Assembly: GCA_024734555.1 (NCBI GenBank)
Contig: JANPWX010000558.1
Span: 186,001-250,000, forward strand
Origin: Trochalopteron elliotii
Lineage: Eukaryota > Chordata > Aves > Passeriformes > Leiothrichidae
Direction: 5' to 3'
DNA: 64,000 nt
A program made the translations under genes and the position numbers. The notes beneath the pieces are model-generated. The model did not search any database. It worked only from the letters and a program-made list of their open reading frames with translations, and was not told where the DNA came from. Shown in pieces: positions 12,031 through 23,049 of this stretch (positions are counted from its first letter, which is position 1; each line of letters begins with the position of its first letter).

Positions 12031-14712
12031 AAAAAAAAGTTTAGATAAATTTATAAAAAAAGCAAAACAAAGTGCATTTGCAATAACTACCAAAAAAAAA
12101 AAAATCCTATCAGGGTGAGGACAGATCTGTTCTTTCTTTTCCAGAGAAAAATTATCAATTTATTTCTTATCCAGTATTATCCTTTAACTTAGTTAAACAC
12201 TTTGAAAAATATCTTAATTGTCTTAATTGTCTTTAAAGTGTGACAATAAAGGCAAGAACTATAGGCTTTATGTGATCAGAGAGGTGATAAACTTCATATT
12301 GATGGTTATAGGATCAAGGCTACTCAGAAACATACAATAGGCTCTTTATTCATACTCCTCAAGAATGAGGTGTTGGGGTTACATCCAACAGCTTGATAGA
12401 AACATCTACTAAGTACTCACCAGCACTGAACAAATCAGACTGGACATCAAAAGTTGTAAGGAAAAAAAAATTAAAAGTAAGACAAATAATGCAATTATTT
12501 AACTCTGCAAGTCCACAGTAGATTATTTCTTCACACTGCATCAAGAATTTCCTTTCTAATGCATCCACTTAAAAATGACACAGTAAAATTCCTGGTACTC
12601 TGTACTTCTATTTACAGAGAAGATTCACACCAAAAGCAAGAGTGGCTCCCACACAAGCAATGACTACCACAGTTGGGTTTCTGAAGGATGGAAGAAAAAG
12701 AACTGGGGAAAGGAATATAGCAGAGGTCTGCAAAGTCATGACAAAACCAAAGAGGAAATAAAGAATCACATTTTCTTCTGACACACAGAGGAGACACCTA
12801 GTGAAGGTTGCACATGTCAAGTTCAAAGTAAGTGAAAGAAAAACTTCATGAACCAGATGGCAACCTATGGAATTTCTTTTCATGATATGGGGTGGATACT
12901 GCAAATTTATGGAAGTTCAAAAAGCACCTAGACAAGTTTAAGCCTACCAAGAGCTATGCCAGAATACCTTTAGAAGAACAGTCCCTGCCAGAATTCAGTT
13001 CACTCTTTGTTCGTCAATAAAATTCTGAAAACTCTCAAACTCTCTTTTCGCATATATTTCCTAATGTGTCAACTTTCTGCAAAAACCTTCCCAGGCAAAA
13101 ATTCTAAGTAAGTTTCAGGGAATCTTTCAGAGAAGAAGAACTTGCCCCATTCCCAGAAAAGGTCAGCAATTCACCCACTCTAACTGTTTAAGCAAAACAC
13201 TGGCACTCTTCCCAAATAGGCCCTCAAGTTCGCTTTTTTTTCCAAGAAGTGAAACAACACCCCTCAGCACAAGTCAAACAATGTGCAGTTAGTATCCTGG
13301 ATGCTTCAGTTGTTTCCTGGTCACTTCAACCCAGAAAAAATAGAGACCTGAAGAAGACAAATACTGGAGACTAAAAGTAGGCATCCCTTGCTCTAGCCAG
13401 TGCTACTGGAGCAGCAGCTCAGAGCTGGAGGCACTTCTAGCAGTGCCCTTCACCCCCCCATTTTTCCCAAACTAGTTGTATTTCTGTAGTTGTTTGAAAA
13501 AAAAAAAATCTGAGAAATCTCTTTGTGATAATAACTAGAGGCTGTACTGTAATCATCAAAAGCTCCAGAGGGTACAAAAATCTAGAGGCTTAGAGACCAG
13601 GGGAATCATAACTGGACCTCCAAAACATCAATGAATTGCAGAACCTGAGGGTAAAACCTACTTCAGTGCAAATGGAAGCCTACCCAAGGCTACATGTATG
13701 GATTGCTGCCTCAAGTTCAAGAAGCACAACACAAAAGGTTCATCAGCTGCACAGAAAAAGTATTTTGAAAGAGACAGAAAAACCATTCTCTGCTTCAGAG
13801 GACATCTGTCAACATCTCCCCTATTACCTACAGCAACATAGCCACAGAGCCTAAATTCACTTGGTGTTAAAAAGCACAACTGGCCAACATCTTTCAATGA
13901 AAATCTTTCACTTTCAATTTGATTCTTCCTCTTGGACAAGAATTTGACTATGTTCTGTCCTACTGAGAGCAGGCAGAGATAGTCTGCACTTTTTTAAAGG
14001 TGAGGAAAGCAATTCAGGCTTTTCTTGGTGAGGTTTTGTTTTCCTCACGTTCCCACTAAAATGGTCAGCTCAGCTCCCTCCCAGCGTTACTTCAGGGCCT
14101 TGACTCTGATCAATCAAATCAATGATGCCTTTTGAAGAGGACATGTCTTCACAAGCAGAGAAGGGATGACTATCTGTGCCTGTCAACACAGAGTTCTCCA
14201 GGGGCATCTCACCCTCCAGAATAAAACATTTACTAAGGAGACAGATATTCCTATGGCTTTCAAAAATCTTACATTCAATCCATGTCTATTACCCTCGTCA
14301 CAAAGTCTAGGGTGAGCAAGTAGATTCCAGGATATTTTAGAAGTATGGAGGAAAGACCTGAGGCCATGAATATGTAAAGCCATAAAAACAAGAGAACTCT
14401 TCTCAAAGGTGACACAAATCCAAAATGTCTGAAGGAATTACTGATTAATTCAAAATCAAATACACACCATTTATAAGCACCAGGAAGCATTTTGAGAAGG
14501 GTCTCAACTCCCACCATTAGCACTGTTTCTACTGGTCCAGGAGCCACCAGAACAGCTCAAATTAAACAAACTTCTTAATTAAAACATCATCCTGAACAAG
14601 AACAGCCCTTGTGTCTGTGACTGAATGGCTTTGCTACTACTGGCAATGCACTTCCTCTTTTTTCAAGAAGTACTTTATGTTGGACTGATATACATGCTTT
14701 ACAGTGTGCAGA

Positions 14713-14915
14713 CTCACAGAATGCTTTGGGTTAGAAGAGAACTTTAAGACCATCTGGTTTCAATCCTCCTGCCGTGGGCAGGGACACCTTCCACTGGACC
14801 AGACTGCTTCAAGGCCCCATCCAACCCGGCCTTGAACACTCCCAGGGATGGGGCACCCACAGCTTCTCTGGGCAACCTATGCCAGGGTCTCGGCACCCGG
14901 ATGACAACAAACACT
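14713..14915 (-). mobile_element. CR1 LINE 3'-end fragment
   Basis: Reads as the reverse complement of a CR1 3' terminus: CACAGAATGCTTTGGGTTAG, then the GGGCAGGGACACCTTCCACT block, then GGGATGGGGCACCCACAGCT. These are hallmark words of avian CR1 3' UTRs. No coding potential. Confidence 0.88.
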
Positions 14916-15109
14916 GCAGCATCCCAATGGGCTACTCTGTCTGGATTCCTGCTTCACTGCCTGCTTCGCTTGGCACATCGTGCTTTACTGCCAAAGGCTC
15001 TTCCACATACAAACATCGACTTGGTACAGTACCCTGCTGGGAACACAGGCAGTGCTAAGGGAACCTCTGGCTCTTCCTTAGAGAACACGACACCAGATTA
15101 GGAGACTTG

Positions 15110-15414
15110 CCTGAGGTGAGCCCGCAGGGCCTGGCAGGGGAGGCGAGGAGAAGGACCAGCATTAGCACCAGCACGGGACACCCGGTGGAAAGACAGTGCC
15201 CTTCCCCACCTGCGCCCCCACGCACCCGCTCCGAGCTGCCGGGGACCACCGTCGCAATCACGCCCGTAGCCGCCCCCTCCAGAGCCGGATCCATTGCCGC
15301 TCAAGGGCACGGCCGGGCGACCGAGCGGCGCACAGAGGCACTACCCCTCCACCGGGCGCACAGGCCGCTCCCACAGACGCCGCCTCCCACCCCCGTGCCC
15401 GAGCTGGCGGCGCC
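15110..15414. promoter_or_regulatory. PARP11: CpG island, probable PARP11 promoter and first exon
   Basis: A sharp rise in G+C and CpG (for example GGCACGGCCGGGCGACCGAG and CTGGCGGCGCC) that stops only at the assembly gap. In an otherwise AT-rich window this marks a housekeeping-type promoter. PARP11 lies 3 kb away, transcribed leftwards, with its 5' end unaccounted for, which makes it the natural owner. On the minus strand a GC-AG type donor (CAG|GCAAGT) occurs near 15105. On the plus strand there is a strong GT donor word (GAG|GTGAGC) near 15115, so a divergent transcript is also possible. Confidence 0.6.
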
Positions 15415-15808
15415 NNNNNNNNNNNNNNNNNNNNNNNNNNNNNNNNNNNNNNNNNNNNNNNNNNNNNNNNNNNNNNNNNNNNNNNNNNNNNNNNNNNNNN
15501 NNNNNNNNNNNNNNNNNNNNNNNNNNNNNNNNNNNNNNNNNNNNNNNNNNNNNNNNNNNNNNNNNNNNNNNNNNNNNNNNNNNNNNNNNNNNNNNNNNNN
15601 NNNNNNNNNNNNNNNNNNNNNNNNNNNNNNNNNNNNNNNNNNNNNNNNNNNNNNNNNNNNNNNNNNNNNNNNNNNNNNNNNNNNNNNNNNNNNNNNNNNN
15701 NNNNNNNNNNNNNNNNNNNNNNNNNNNNNNNNNNNNNNNNNNNNNNNNNNNNNNNNNNNNNNNNNNNNNNNNNNNNNNNNNNNNNNNNNNNNNNNNNNNN
15801 NNNNNNNN
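15415..15808. other. Assembly gap (394 N)
   Basis: Run of N between a CpG island and a GC-rich hexamer array. Reading frames that cross it are not evidence of coding. The true length of the missing sequence is unknown. Confidence 1.
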
Positions 15809-16455
15809 GCACAAACACCACTTCCAGCACCAGTCCCAGTGCCAAAAACAGTCCAAACACATGTTCCACTACCAAGACCAGTACCAGGCCTAGTTCCAGT
15901 ATCAGTGTCACTGCCTGTGCCGGTAGCAGCACCAGCACCAATTCCAATCCGAGCACCAGTCCCAGTTCCAGCACCAGTCCCAGTGCCAAAAGCAGTCAAA
16001 GTACTTGTACCACTACAAATACCGGGCCCAGTGCCAGTCTCAATAGCAATTCAGTGCCAGTGCCAGTCCCACTACCATTACCAGGCCTATTACCATTACC
16101 AGGCCTAGTCCCAGTTCCGGCATCAGTCCCAATTCCAAAACCAGTCCAAGAACCTTTACCAATACTAAAACCAATACCAGGCCCAGTTCCAGTCCCAGTC
16201 CAAGCACCAGTACCAGTACTCAGTACCAGTAGCAACCCCAGTTCCAGCCTCACTAGCAGTGCTAGTACCGGTATCAATCCCAGTTCCAGTTCTGGTACCA
16301 ATAGCTGTTCAGGTACCTGTCCCTGTAGCTGTATGAATACCAGTTCCAGCCCCAGGATCAGTGCCAGTCACAGTTCCAGTGTCAGTGCCAGTGTCAGTGC
16401 CAGTAACAGTAACAGTCCCAGCCCTAGTTCCAGTACTGGTACCGGTACCAGCCAC
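15809..16455. repeat. Degenerate hexanucleotide array (CCAGTN)n with higher-order units
   Basis: About 645 bases made of a 6-base unit (CCAGTN and variants such as CCAGCA, CCATTA, CCAATA). A longer pattern is superimposed: the 20-base word CCAGCACCAGTCCCAGTGCC occurs at 15824 and again at 15968, 144 bases (24 hexamers) apart. A related unit follows about 150 bases later. Because the unit length is a multiple of three and contains no stop, frames stay open on both strands and give Pro-Val, Ser-Thr or Gly-Thr repeats. The array begins at the gap, so its left end is unknown. Confidence 0.9.
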
Positions 16456-17894
16456 TTGTGGTACCAGAGCCGTGACACCGTGCTGCTGCCAGGCATGGTA
16501 GCAGATGTGACCATCACACCTCCCATCACAGGGAGCAAAGAGGGCAGCAATAAGAGGCTGCTGCAGGCACCTGGGGGCCCGTGGGCAGCTTTATGCCACC
16601 ATGAGGTCTGGAAGCAGCATCAGCAGCTCTAGGACCAGTTAGTAAGAGAGTCCACAGTGCTGAGCGTAGATCACCCCATCCCTTTGGTGCAGACAGTCTA
16701 GGAGGGGAGCTGCTGGGTGGAGAAGGTGGCAGTGACACCAGCTACAGCACTCTGCAGTCAGCCAGTGGCCTGGTAACCTCCAAAACACAGGCAGTCTTCA
16801 TACATGTGTGCAGTCATTGCAACACATCCTGCAGTGAAGGATTTTCATTGAGCAGCATGCCAAGAATAACACAGGTGGAGTGAAAATGATTAATTTCTCC
16901 AATTCTGAGGGAGTGTCAAACAGGATGTTTATTCAGATTCTGGCTGTGCTGACCTTGCCTCTGAATACAGAGTTAGAAAGGGTTATTTATTTGAGTTAAA
17001 AAGTCAAGCAGTCCATGATGAAACACTGGAGGTATTTCACTGGCATGAATATAATGCTTCTGGAATACAGGAGCTTTCTGGAAGTAGAGCAATCTTTTTT
17101 CATGTTAGTTGTACTGACATTGTTGGAAAGCACATGAAGTTTGTTGGGACATATCCTGCCTTGCTTTATGGATCTATACAGAGACTAGAAGCAAGGAAGG
17201 ATTCTGTTACCGCCTTAGCTGCTGAATGTCTGTTGAACATCTTTTTTTTATTCAAAAGGTGCTGACAGTGCTTTAAGTCTAATGTGGTCCTCTTTGAGTC
17301 ACCTATTTCTATTGCTGTCTGTTGTGTATTTTTTAAATGAGGGTGAGGCTTTTCACAGAATTTGTGTATTTGAAGTTACAGTAGCACAATGCACAGCTTT
17401 CTAGCAGCCAAAAGTTTTAAAGAGGTTTCTGTTTAAAACTCTGAAGTGTTTCTATGCCTTGAAATGTGGGATAGAGTTGAGATTTTTGCTGTGCGTTTCT
17501 TCCCTTTCTTTGTATGTTTAGACTGATAATTAATAATGGAGCATAAACCTCTCTTGAGATAGTATCTTCATTGCAGGGAAAACATAGCTTGTTTTGAGAC
17601 GATTCTTAGGAATCTACATGCTAATACCAGACTCCTTATGGCAGCAAAGCATAAAAACCTTTCAAATCCAAAGATTTCTGTGGGTATGTGATGTGATATG
17701 TGTGCAGACTAACAGCCTATCTGAAGAAGACGTAAGTGCATTAATTGATTCTCAACAGCCTCGACTTCAAGCAGCAAAAAGGCAGAAAGTGGAGAGGTTT
17801 GGCCACATGACTTGAGTTACAAGCCCTTCTCGCAGGGAATGGTCAAATGGAAGTGAAAGAGAGAACTCCCTAATACTGCCTGGTACATAAATTG
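16456..17894. other. Intergenic, nothing recognised
   Basis: Moderately GC-rich near the hexamer array, then AT-rich. No exon, repeat family or RNA gene recognised. This is where a divergent transcript from the CpG island would run, but I see no supporting exons. Confidence 0.5.
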
Positions 17895-18150
17895 TAGGAT
17901 CATAGAAGAATTTAGGTTTGAAAGGACTGATAAAGTTCTTTAATCCAGTCTCCTTACCAAAGCAGGCCTTATTTAAAATCTAGATTAGGTTGCTCAATTC
18001 CTCATTAAAACTGTTTTTCCCCTCTCCAGGCATGTCTGCTGAACTGTTTTCAAGGGGAAGAAGCTTTTCTCCTTCTGTCCATTCCAGAATTTCTTGTGTT
18101 GCAACTTGTGCACATTGACTCTTTCTTTTCAGTGTAACCCTGTGCGATGA
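17895..18150 (-). mobile_element. Old CR1 LINE fragment
   Basis: Begins with the CR1 3'-end words ATCATAGAAGAATTTAGGTT and TTGAAAGGACTGATAAAG, and continues with diverged matches to the CR1 3' UTR. More diverged than the copies at 14713 and 18340, so older. Confidence 0.65.
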
Positions 18151-18339
18151 GCTTCCTCAGTCTTCCTGGCTGTGCCTTTCCTTGGGTAGGAAAATAATAG
18201 GCACAGTGTCTCCAAGGTGGTAAAACTTACCTGAAGTAGAGGGAAATTACAGTCAATTACCCTAGGACTGCGCTTCTTTGATTGTATCAGACAGGGGATT
18301 AAAAGAGCCTTCAAGTTGGAACGCACCTTGGTTGTCTTT

Positions 18340-18600
18340 GAGGAGAGCCACAAAGGTGTTCAGAGGGCTGGAGCACCCCTTTTTCATAGACAAACTGAGA
18401 GTGTTGGGGCTGTTAGCCTGCAGAAGAGGTGGTTCCAGGGCTCATTGTGACCTTCTATCCTTGGAAGTGTTCAAGGACACGTTGGGTGGGGCTCTGAGCA
18501 ACCTGGTCCAGTAGAATGTGTCCCTGCCCTGGCAGGGGGGGTTGGAACTAGATGATCTTTAGGATCCCTTCCAACCCAAACCATTCTACAATTATATGAT
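18340..18600 (+). mobile_element. CR1 LINE 3'-end fragment
   Basis: Contains the forward CR1 3' UTR words GAGAGCCACAAAGGTGTTCA, GAAGTGTTCAAGGACACGTT, GGATCCCTTCCAACCC and the terminal ATTCTACAATTATATGATCT. Its 3' end abuts the 3' end of the next, oppositely oriented CR1. Confidence 0.88.
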
Positions 18601-19390
18601 CTAGCACAACCTCCTGCTTAAATCAAGGTCAACTATGAGATCAGATCATTTTGTTCAGGACTGTACTCAGTCAGGTCTTGAAACATACAAGGATACAGAC
18701 CGCACTACCTCTCTAGCCAACCTCTTCCAGTGCCTGATACTCTCATTGGCATGACAGAATTTTCTCTATATCCTCGCATGACGGATTAAGCCTTCTGCCT
18801 CTTCTCCTACCACCATGCACTACTGTGAGGAACCCGGCCTGGTCTTCTTAACCTCTGCAGAAGGAATCTTCTCTTGGAAGGCTGCAGTTAGTTGCTCCCA
18901 CCCAAGCCTTCTCCAGGCTAACCAAGTCCAGGTCCATCAGTTTCTCCTCACAGGACAAGTCCTCCTACCTCCTGGCTGTCTTGGTGTTCCTCTGCTGAAA
19001 TTATTTCAGTTGATCAATTTTATCAGCCTTTTGTATATTGATGAGCCTCAAACTGGATGCAGTGTTTTAGATGGGGTTAAAAAATCCTAGTATTCCTTTC
19101 TTTTGAGATCCTGAATATGGTTCTGTTTTATAGCCAAGGGTGCAGTTGTCCTCCACTGCCTCCAGGGCACACTGTGGGATTACATCCAGCTTTCCATCTA
19201 CCAGGACCACGTTGCTATTTCAAAATAGCTGCTCACCATTTCCTAACCCATACTGTTGCCAAGGGTTATCTCTTCCCAGGTGCAGAATTTTGTCTTTGTC
19301 CATTTTCAGTTTCATATGGTGCCTCTGAGCCCACTCCTCCAGCTTGTCTGTGTCTCTCTGAAGAGCTGCTCTGCCCTTGAGTGTGTCAAC
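18601..19390 (-). mobile_element. CR1 LINE fragment, long 3' portion
   Basis: Reads as reverse complement of the CR1 3' UTR and the end of ORF2: AACCTCTTCCAGTGCCTGAT, TCTCCAGGCTAACCAAGTCC, CTCAAACTGGATGCAGTG, then CCATCTACCAGGACCACG and the GAGCCCACTCCTCCAGCTTG block. Stops in all frames make it a dead copy. Confidence 0.82.
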
Positions 19391-20425
19391 TAAGAAAAGA
19401 CCAGGAACATAAACTGCCATTATACATTTTTCAAGAGGGGAAAGTGGGTGATTCTTTGGTATTTGGCATTTCATAGTAGATTTTTTTTTTTAATAATCAG
19501 TGTAATATTACATATATGTAACTGAATGATAATGTAAATGATAATAACATATAATTCTGCCAGCATTAACTGAAAGTAAGCAGAAACCAAACAGAACAAC
19601 CAAAGAAGGAATAAAATATAAACCCTCCATGCCCCCCAAGACCCCCCATAACAGTACAGTGACTGTGCCATGAAAAGAAAATTCTGACAGTGTATTGCAA
19701 CTTTTCATAAAACTTCAAGATTTTATGACGGGCATGTGTATTGCAGCATAAAGGAAATCATAGGATGCATGTGATGCCTGTGGTATCCACAAACTTGTAC
19801 ACTCAAAAATACAGTTGCCCAGAGGCAAGAGAAGAGATTGAGGAAATACTCTGCTTATTAGAGAGCATCACATCTTGAGGCCATCTCAAATATGGCATTG
19901 GTCTTGAGATGTGGAGGAAATTGTAGAATATTTTTTTACATTCTTTCCTTGAAAGTCTACATCCTCTTGATTTGTTGTTCAGGGAGCTGTTAAATGTGTC
20001 AGGTGATTTTTTTCTAACCTGAATCTCCTGCATCCTTCTGTTTTCTAGAAAATCCTTTTCTAGCATTGCTCCTGCTGTGCTTTCCCCAGCTATGCCTATT
20101 CTGCAGTCTGTGAAAGATGGAAAAGGTCTGGGAACATCTCAGTTCTTTGATGCCTCTTTTTCTTTTCTTTTCTTTTTTGTGATACTGACTGAATGCCATT
20201 GTCCCAAGCTGTACATGTTCTACCCCTTATTAATGAAGAATAAAACACCCAAGAGACTTCCTTGTCTCCTTTCACTTTCCTTTCACATTCCTAGATGGTT
20301 TTTTTCCCCCCTGGTTGTCTTGCTGTCATATCCAATACTTCACCATTACTTGGTTGCTTAAAATTGCCAGTTGCCTTTCTGTCTCCTTTTATAGGTAGAC
20401 TGAGCTCCACTATCCCTGGATTGTT
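19391..20425. other. Intergenic, nothing recognised
   Basis: AT-rich unique sequence with a poly-T run near 19480. No gene recognised. Confidence 0.5.
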
Positions 20426-20575
20426 TGTTCGGGGTTTTGTTGTTTTTTCTGTTTGTTTGATTTTTTGTTTGTTTGTGGGGTTTTGTTTGTTTGTTTGGTC
20501 TGTGTGGTTTTTGGGGGTTTTTTTGTTTGTTTGTTGTTTGGGTTTGTTGGTGGTGGTGGTTTTTTTGAGGTTTTT
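20426..20575. repeat. (TTTG)n-rich low-complexity tract
   Basis: About 150 bases of T and G only, mostly GTTT and TTTG units with G runs. It explains the open frame across this stretch. Confidence 0.85.
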
Positions 20576-21934
20576 TATCTGCAGGGAGGAGGAGTCCAGG
20601 AAGTTTCCAGGTCTTCAGCTGACATTTAGAGAATTTAAATACAAATAGATGCACTTGTAGAAGCTGCAGAAAGCAGAGAGCTTTTAGTTTGATTGCTTCT
20701 CTCTGGAGATGAACATAGAAGACCCACGAGGAAGAACACTTTAATACTGGCACTAATTTTTGACTCCTACCTTTTCTAGGCTGGTGCAACATTGCTAACT
20801 GCAATTGCTAACAGCATTGCATAATGACTGTTTACCTGAGTCAAACAGTCAGAGACTGAGATAACCTCAAAACCAGTGAGTCTGCCAGCACCAGCACACC
20901 CCTGGCAAAACTTACCAGGAGCAGCTGGTCTCAGTGCCACTCCAGGTGACGAGCTGGTCTGTAGCAAACCACAGTGCAGCCCCATCTAGGGAAACACAAG
21001 GTGCCCACTACCCACACCACACATGACTGCTCCAGTCACTGAGAGCAGAAGGGGCTGAGTCCAGCCCCTGAGCCCCAGCCAAGTCTCAGTTAGCCCCCTG
21101 ACCTCTCATGAGAGAGATGCTTCTCATGGTATATCTGCATTTCCCATGAGAAACCCCCCAGCCAGAGAGCTCCCTCTCCAGCTACTAGCACCCCTTCTTC
21201 TTCAACTGCACCCCTTCTCCCCTCCTACCCCAGGACCATTTCAATGGAATTCCAAGATGTCCAGCTAGGTCTTTTGTCTCATAAGTATCATCCATTCATC
21301 TTCTCTGGAGCAACAAACAGGGAGAAAATTGCCTGAGAGAAAGAAAAAAAAAGAAAGAAGCAGCCTAACACCTAACACCTTCCTATGTGGAGTATGTATG
21401 GTGTTTGTTTCTATGTACATGCCTGCAATGGACTCCATCAGCCTGAGATTTGAATATACACATTAGTTCTCTATATAGAGAAAAAAGCTTTATCTATAGC
21501 CTGATGCATTCCTCTCCCACCATTCATTGAAACCTATGAAAGGATGCAGGGATTAATTGCAACCTTGTTCAAGACTGGATATGGCACCCTGTCCTCCTCA
21601 CCTCCTAGTGAATAACGCTTATGTAGGGAATGGCTTGTCCACCTTTGCTGCCTATGCTGGGCTGGACTATCTCTGAGGAGAGAGGAGCATTTGCAGAGTA
21701 TTTTTGAGTCCAGTTACATTAGGCAGCACAAGCAAGTACCCATAGTTTCTTCTGTGTCTGGGGAATGTGGTGAGCAAGACTGGGATGATCAGAGACAATG
21801 CCACACTGCAGACTGTGGATTTAGGAAACTGTCTGGGAAGTCTGGAGAGGATAGGCATTCATAAGAAGAAGCAAAAGTACATTCCACTTCTCTCTGGATC
21901 CTCATGATGTCTCCATCCACCAGCACTCAAGTGA
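20576..21934. other. Intergenic, nothing firmly recognised
   Basis: Somewhat GC-richer at 20880-21240. Its position just before an LTR makes an old retroelement possible, but I cannot name one. No conserved exon seen. Confidence 0.4.
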
Positions 21935-22443
21935 TTGTTCAAGAGTGCACTGGGGTCTGGCTGGGGTAGAGTTAATTTTGATTGTAGCAGACTGTATGGT
22001 GCTGCATTTGGGATTTGTGACTAGACCTGGTAACATACCTGTGTTCTGGCTATTGCTGAGCACTGCTTGCACAGCATCAAGGCTCTCTTACTCCCACTCA
22101 GCTCCCCTCAGGGGTATTTGGGAATTTGGAGGGGACCCAAGCAGGACAGCTGACCTAAACTGACCCATATGTTATTGTATGCTCTACAATATCATACACA
22201 GTAACAGAAATTGAGGAGAGAGATTTTGGGAAGGCAGCCATTGCTCAGAGACTGACTGGACATCAGTCTGCTTTTGCATCACTTTTTTTTTTCCCTTCTT
22301 CTTTCCTTCAGTTAATAAACTATATTTATCTCAGCCAGTGAGTTTTCTCACTTTTGCTCTCCCCATCCTGCTGTGGTTTTCAGGGGGGAGTGAGTGAGAT
22401 ATTATATGGTGCTTAGCTGTGGGTGAGGGTCAACCTGCCACAA
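21935..22443 (+). mobile_element. Solo LTR of an avian ERVL-type endogenous retrovirus
   Basis: Shows the word order of ERVL LTRs common in birds: TGGGGTAGAGTTAATTTTGA, CTATTGCTGAGCACTGCTTG, CAGCTGACCTAAACTGACC, a T-rich tract, AGTTAATAAACT with its AATAAA poly(A) signal near 22315, CAGTGAGTTTTCTCACTTTT, GGGGGGAGTGAGTGAGATAT, and a CA end near 22442. No gag, pol or env is present beside it, so it is a solo LTR left by recombination or an isolated fragment. The exact ends and the flanking target duplication were not determined. Confidence 0.8.
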
Positions 22444-23049
22444 AGTGAGAAAAGAAAATCTTCAGAGTCTCTCTGGTGTACACACAGTCGGGCTTTCACA
22501 CAGCTGCAGCACATTTCCATACTCACATGTGCACACACATGTATCCGAGCTGTAATCCATGTACTCACCACCCCACTGTTTACCTCAGGATTATGTGAAT
22601 TGCCAAAGGATGCACCACACCTGAGCCAGTGCTGGGACACTGCTTGGAGATTCCTTCTACAGGGTACAGAGGCACCCATCTACTGACCTTGCTTATACCT
22701 CACATGACCTCCTGATTGTAGGGAGGTTGGGCCTGGGGCTGTTGCAGAGAGCACCAAGGCATGTCTGGACTTTGGCCTGCTCTTCCATGTGTGTACCAGT
22801 GTTACTGTCAAGGGAGTCCTTAGGCAAACCAAGAGTGGCTGCAGGGCACTGCAGCCCAGGTGCTGGGTCTTGCCAGTGGAAAGGCAAGGCTTGGGCAGGA
22901 GAGCCCCCAGTCTGTGGGTTAAGACCTGACTGCCTCACCAGCATTGCAGACAGAGCTTCGGCTTTTATGGCAATGGACCCCTGCTTTGAGGAACAAGGGC
23001 GAGAGTATGTTTTCCAACAGGCTTTCCAGCCTAACTGGGAAACCTTGTC
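22444..23049. other. Intergenic, nothing recognised
   Basis: GC-richer stretch between the LTR and the minisatellite. Plus- and minus-strand ORFs of up to 170 codons overlap here, but none shows a known domain or splice context. Confidence 0.4.

Larger units (their letters stand above)
12007..15109 (-). other. Probable first PARP11 intron
   Basis: Lies between the first identified PARP11 coding exon and the CpG-rich block. It holds a (CA)n tract at 12014-12030, an orphan terminal-exon-like ORF at 12608-12680, and a CR1 fragment at 14713-14915. The remainder is unique AT-rich sequence with no recognised exon. Confidence 0.55.

Noticed and set aside
15107..16632. Very long open frames across the gap and hexamer array on both strands (Pro-Val, Ser-Thr and Gly-Thr dipeptide repeats)
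   Set aside because: A 6-base repeat without stop codons is open in every frame, and the run of N counts as open. There is no splice context, domain or codon bias.
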